Source: Lingula anatina (Eukaryota; Brachiopoda; Lingulata; Lingulida; Lingulidae). Taken from it: a stretch of 40,558 nucleotides of DNA. A program made the position numbers and the translations under genes. The notes under the pieces were generated by a model. The model saw only the letters and a program-made list of their open reading frames with translations. It was not told the DNA's origin and ran no database searches. Positions within the stretch are counted from its first letter, which is position 1. Every line of letters starts with the position of its first letter. Shown piece by piece: positions 39,773 to 40,558 of this stretch. Location of the stretch: assembly GCF_001039355.2 (NCBI RefSeq), contig NW_019774803.1:22187-62744 (forward strand), given 5' to 3'.

Positions 39773-40438
39773 CGTGATGCCTTGTTACAGCACGACATAT
39801 TCCAGTTAGATCTCTAGGTATCAGTTATTGTAATTGATCCCGTGGAAGTAAAATTTTTGCTGGATAGAAAAATGCCATAGAAAGGACAGAAAACCGTACT
39901 GGTAGATGCGCCTCCATGATAAGGGTCCTGGCTTTATCGATATTACCTCCACGGGCATGCAGAGTAAAGGTGTGCAAATGGCAGATGCCAATTGGAAAAA
40001 TATCCACATTCAGCATAAATTTCGTCGTTTTTAGTTGTTTTATCAATTTATTTCTCTTTTCAAAAAAACAGTCACACACTCACACATACTCACAATGCCA
40101 CAGTATAGAGCGTATCTGTAATTTTCAACTTCATCGTTAGAAAATAGTAAATCGCACTCCGTCATTTTTCCTGGGAAATTAATGAATATCGTATGATTAA
40201 AATCGACCGTCTTGCAGCTAATGACCAAATGGCCTGCTTACTGAGATTAGATTTTCGTCCAAGGAGAAGTTGGTGTATCTTGTATGGGTAGCCGTGCGCA
40301 AGGGGCGGTTTCCTCACTTGTCCGGGATGCTAGAGCCTTGTTTACTTATAGTTTTGTGCTTTGTGCCATTTTGGTTCAGTTTGACACTTATTTACTTAAT
40401 GAGTAAGGAGTGATTACAGAGTGTGTGTTGTGAGTGTT
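39773..40438. other. intergenic, nothing recognised
   Basis: No supported gene. A weak 13 bp inverted pair, CCCGTGGAAGTAA near 39839 and TTACCTCCACGGG near 39944, has one mismatch and no other element features. Confidence 0.35.
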
Positions 40439-40470
40439 TTTTTTTTTTTTTTTTTGAGGGGGAGAGCCTG

Positions 40471-40555
<85 letters not shown>

Positions 40556-40558
40556 TTT
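40439..40558. repeat. poly(T), (AT)n and terminal poly(T)
   Basis: T homopolymer (about 40438-40455), AT dinucleotides (about 40476-40538) and a closing T run. Low-complexity window edge. Confidence 0.92.

Overview
The window is AT-rich, intron-rich metazoan nuclear DNA. The compact introns, abundant simple repeats, small foldback elements and tRNA-like SINEs suggest an invertebrate, and the gene content fits a lophotrochozoan such as a mollusc. The species is my inference; nothing in the window fixes it. All confident genes lie on the + strand.

Region 1 (1-15,818) holds two head-to-tail paralogues of a 12-TM major facilitator superfamily transporter of the SLC18 group, closest by eye to SLC18B1 (vesicular polyamine transporter-like). 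Copy A (179-4,995) lacks its first two exons because the window begins inside an intron. Copy B (6,568-15,818) is complete, with 14 coding exons and 539 codons before the stop. Every shared splice junction has the same position and phase, and some introns still align. Copy B carries two further duplications: its first coding exon (1a at 6,568 and 1b at 7,488, differing by one residue in TM1), and the acceptor plus start of its last exon (15,243 and 15,405). Two copies of a roughly 210 bp inverted-repeat element lie in opposite orientation in introns 6 and 9.

Region 2 (15,819-26,030) is intergenic. It has a foldback element at about 15,910-16,152, then a tandem array with an exact 1,422 bp period. 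The array has near-identical central units, a diverged older unit to its left, and a truncated unit to its right after a single-N join at 20,851. Each full unit carries two tRNA-like (A box plus B box) modules. The remaining 4 kb has no recognisable gene.

Region 3 (26,031-34,770) is a complete PRDM14 orthologue: a TATA/Inr core promoter, 10 coding exons (582 residues), a PR/SET domain, six zinc fingers matching vertebrate PRDM14, a seventh C-terminal C2HC-like finger, and a 3' UTR with three Pumilio-type UGUANAUA elements.

Region 4 (34,770-40,558) has few genes: a foldback element, a candidate first coding exon (36,624-36,762), a poly-G tract with an N gap, a 35-codon ORF for a single-pass membrane micropeptide (38,034-38,141), a diverged third member of the intronic element family, and terminal AT/T low-complexity sequence.

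The transporter pair would act in vesicle or organelle membranes and PRDM14 is a nuclear transcriptional regulator. I see no evidence that these genes share a function; they are simply neighbours.
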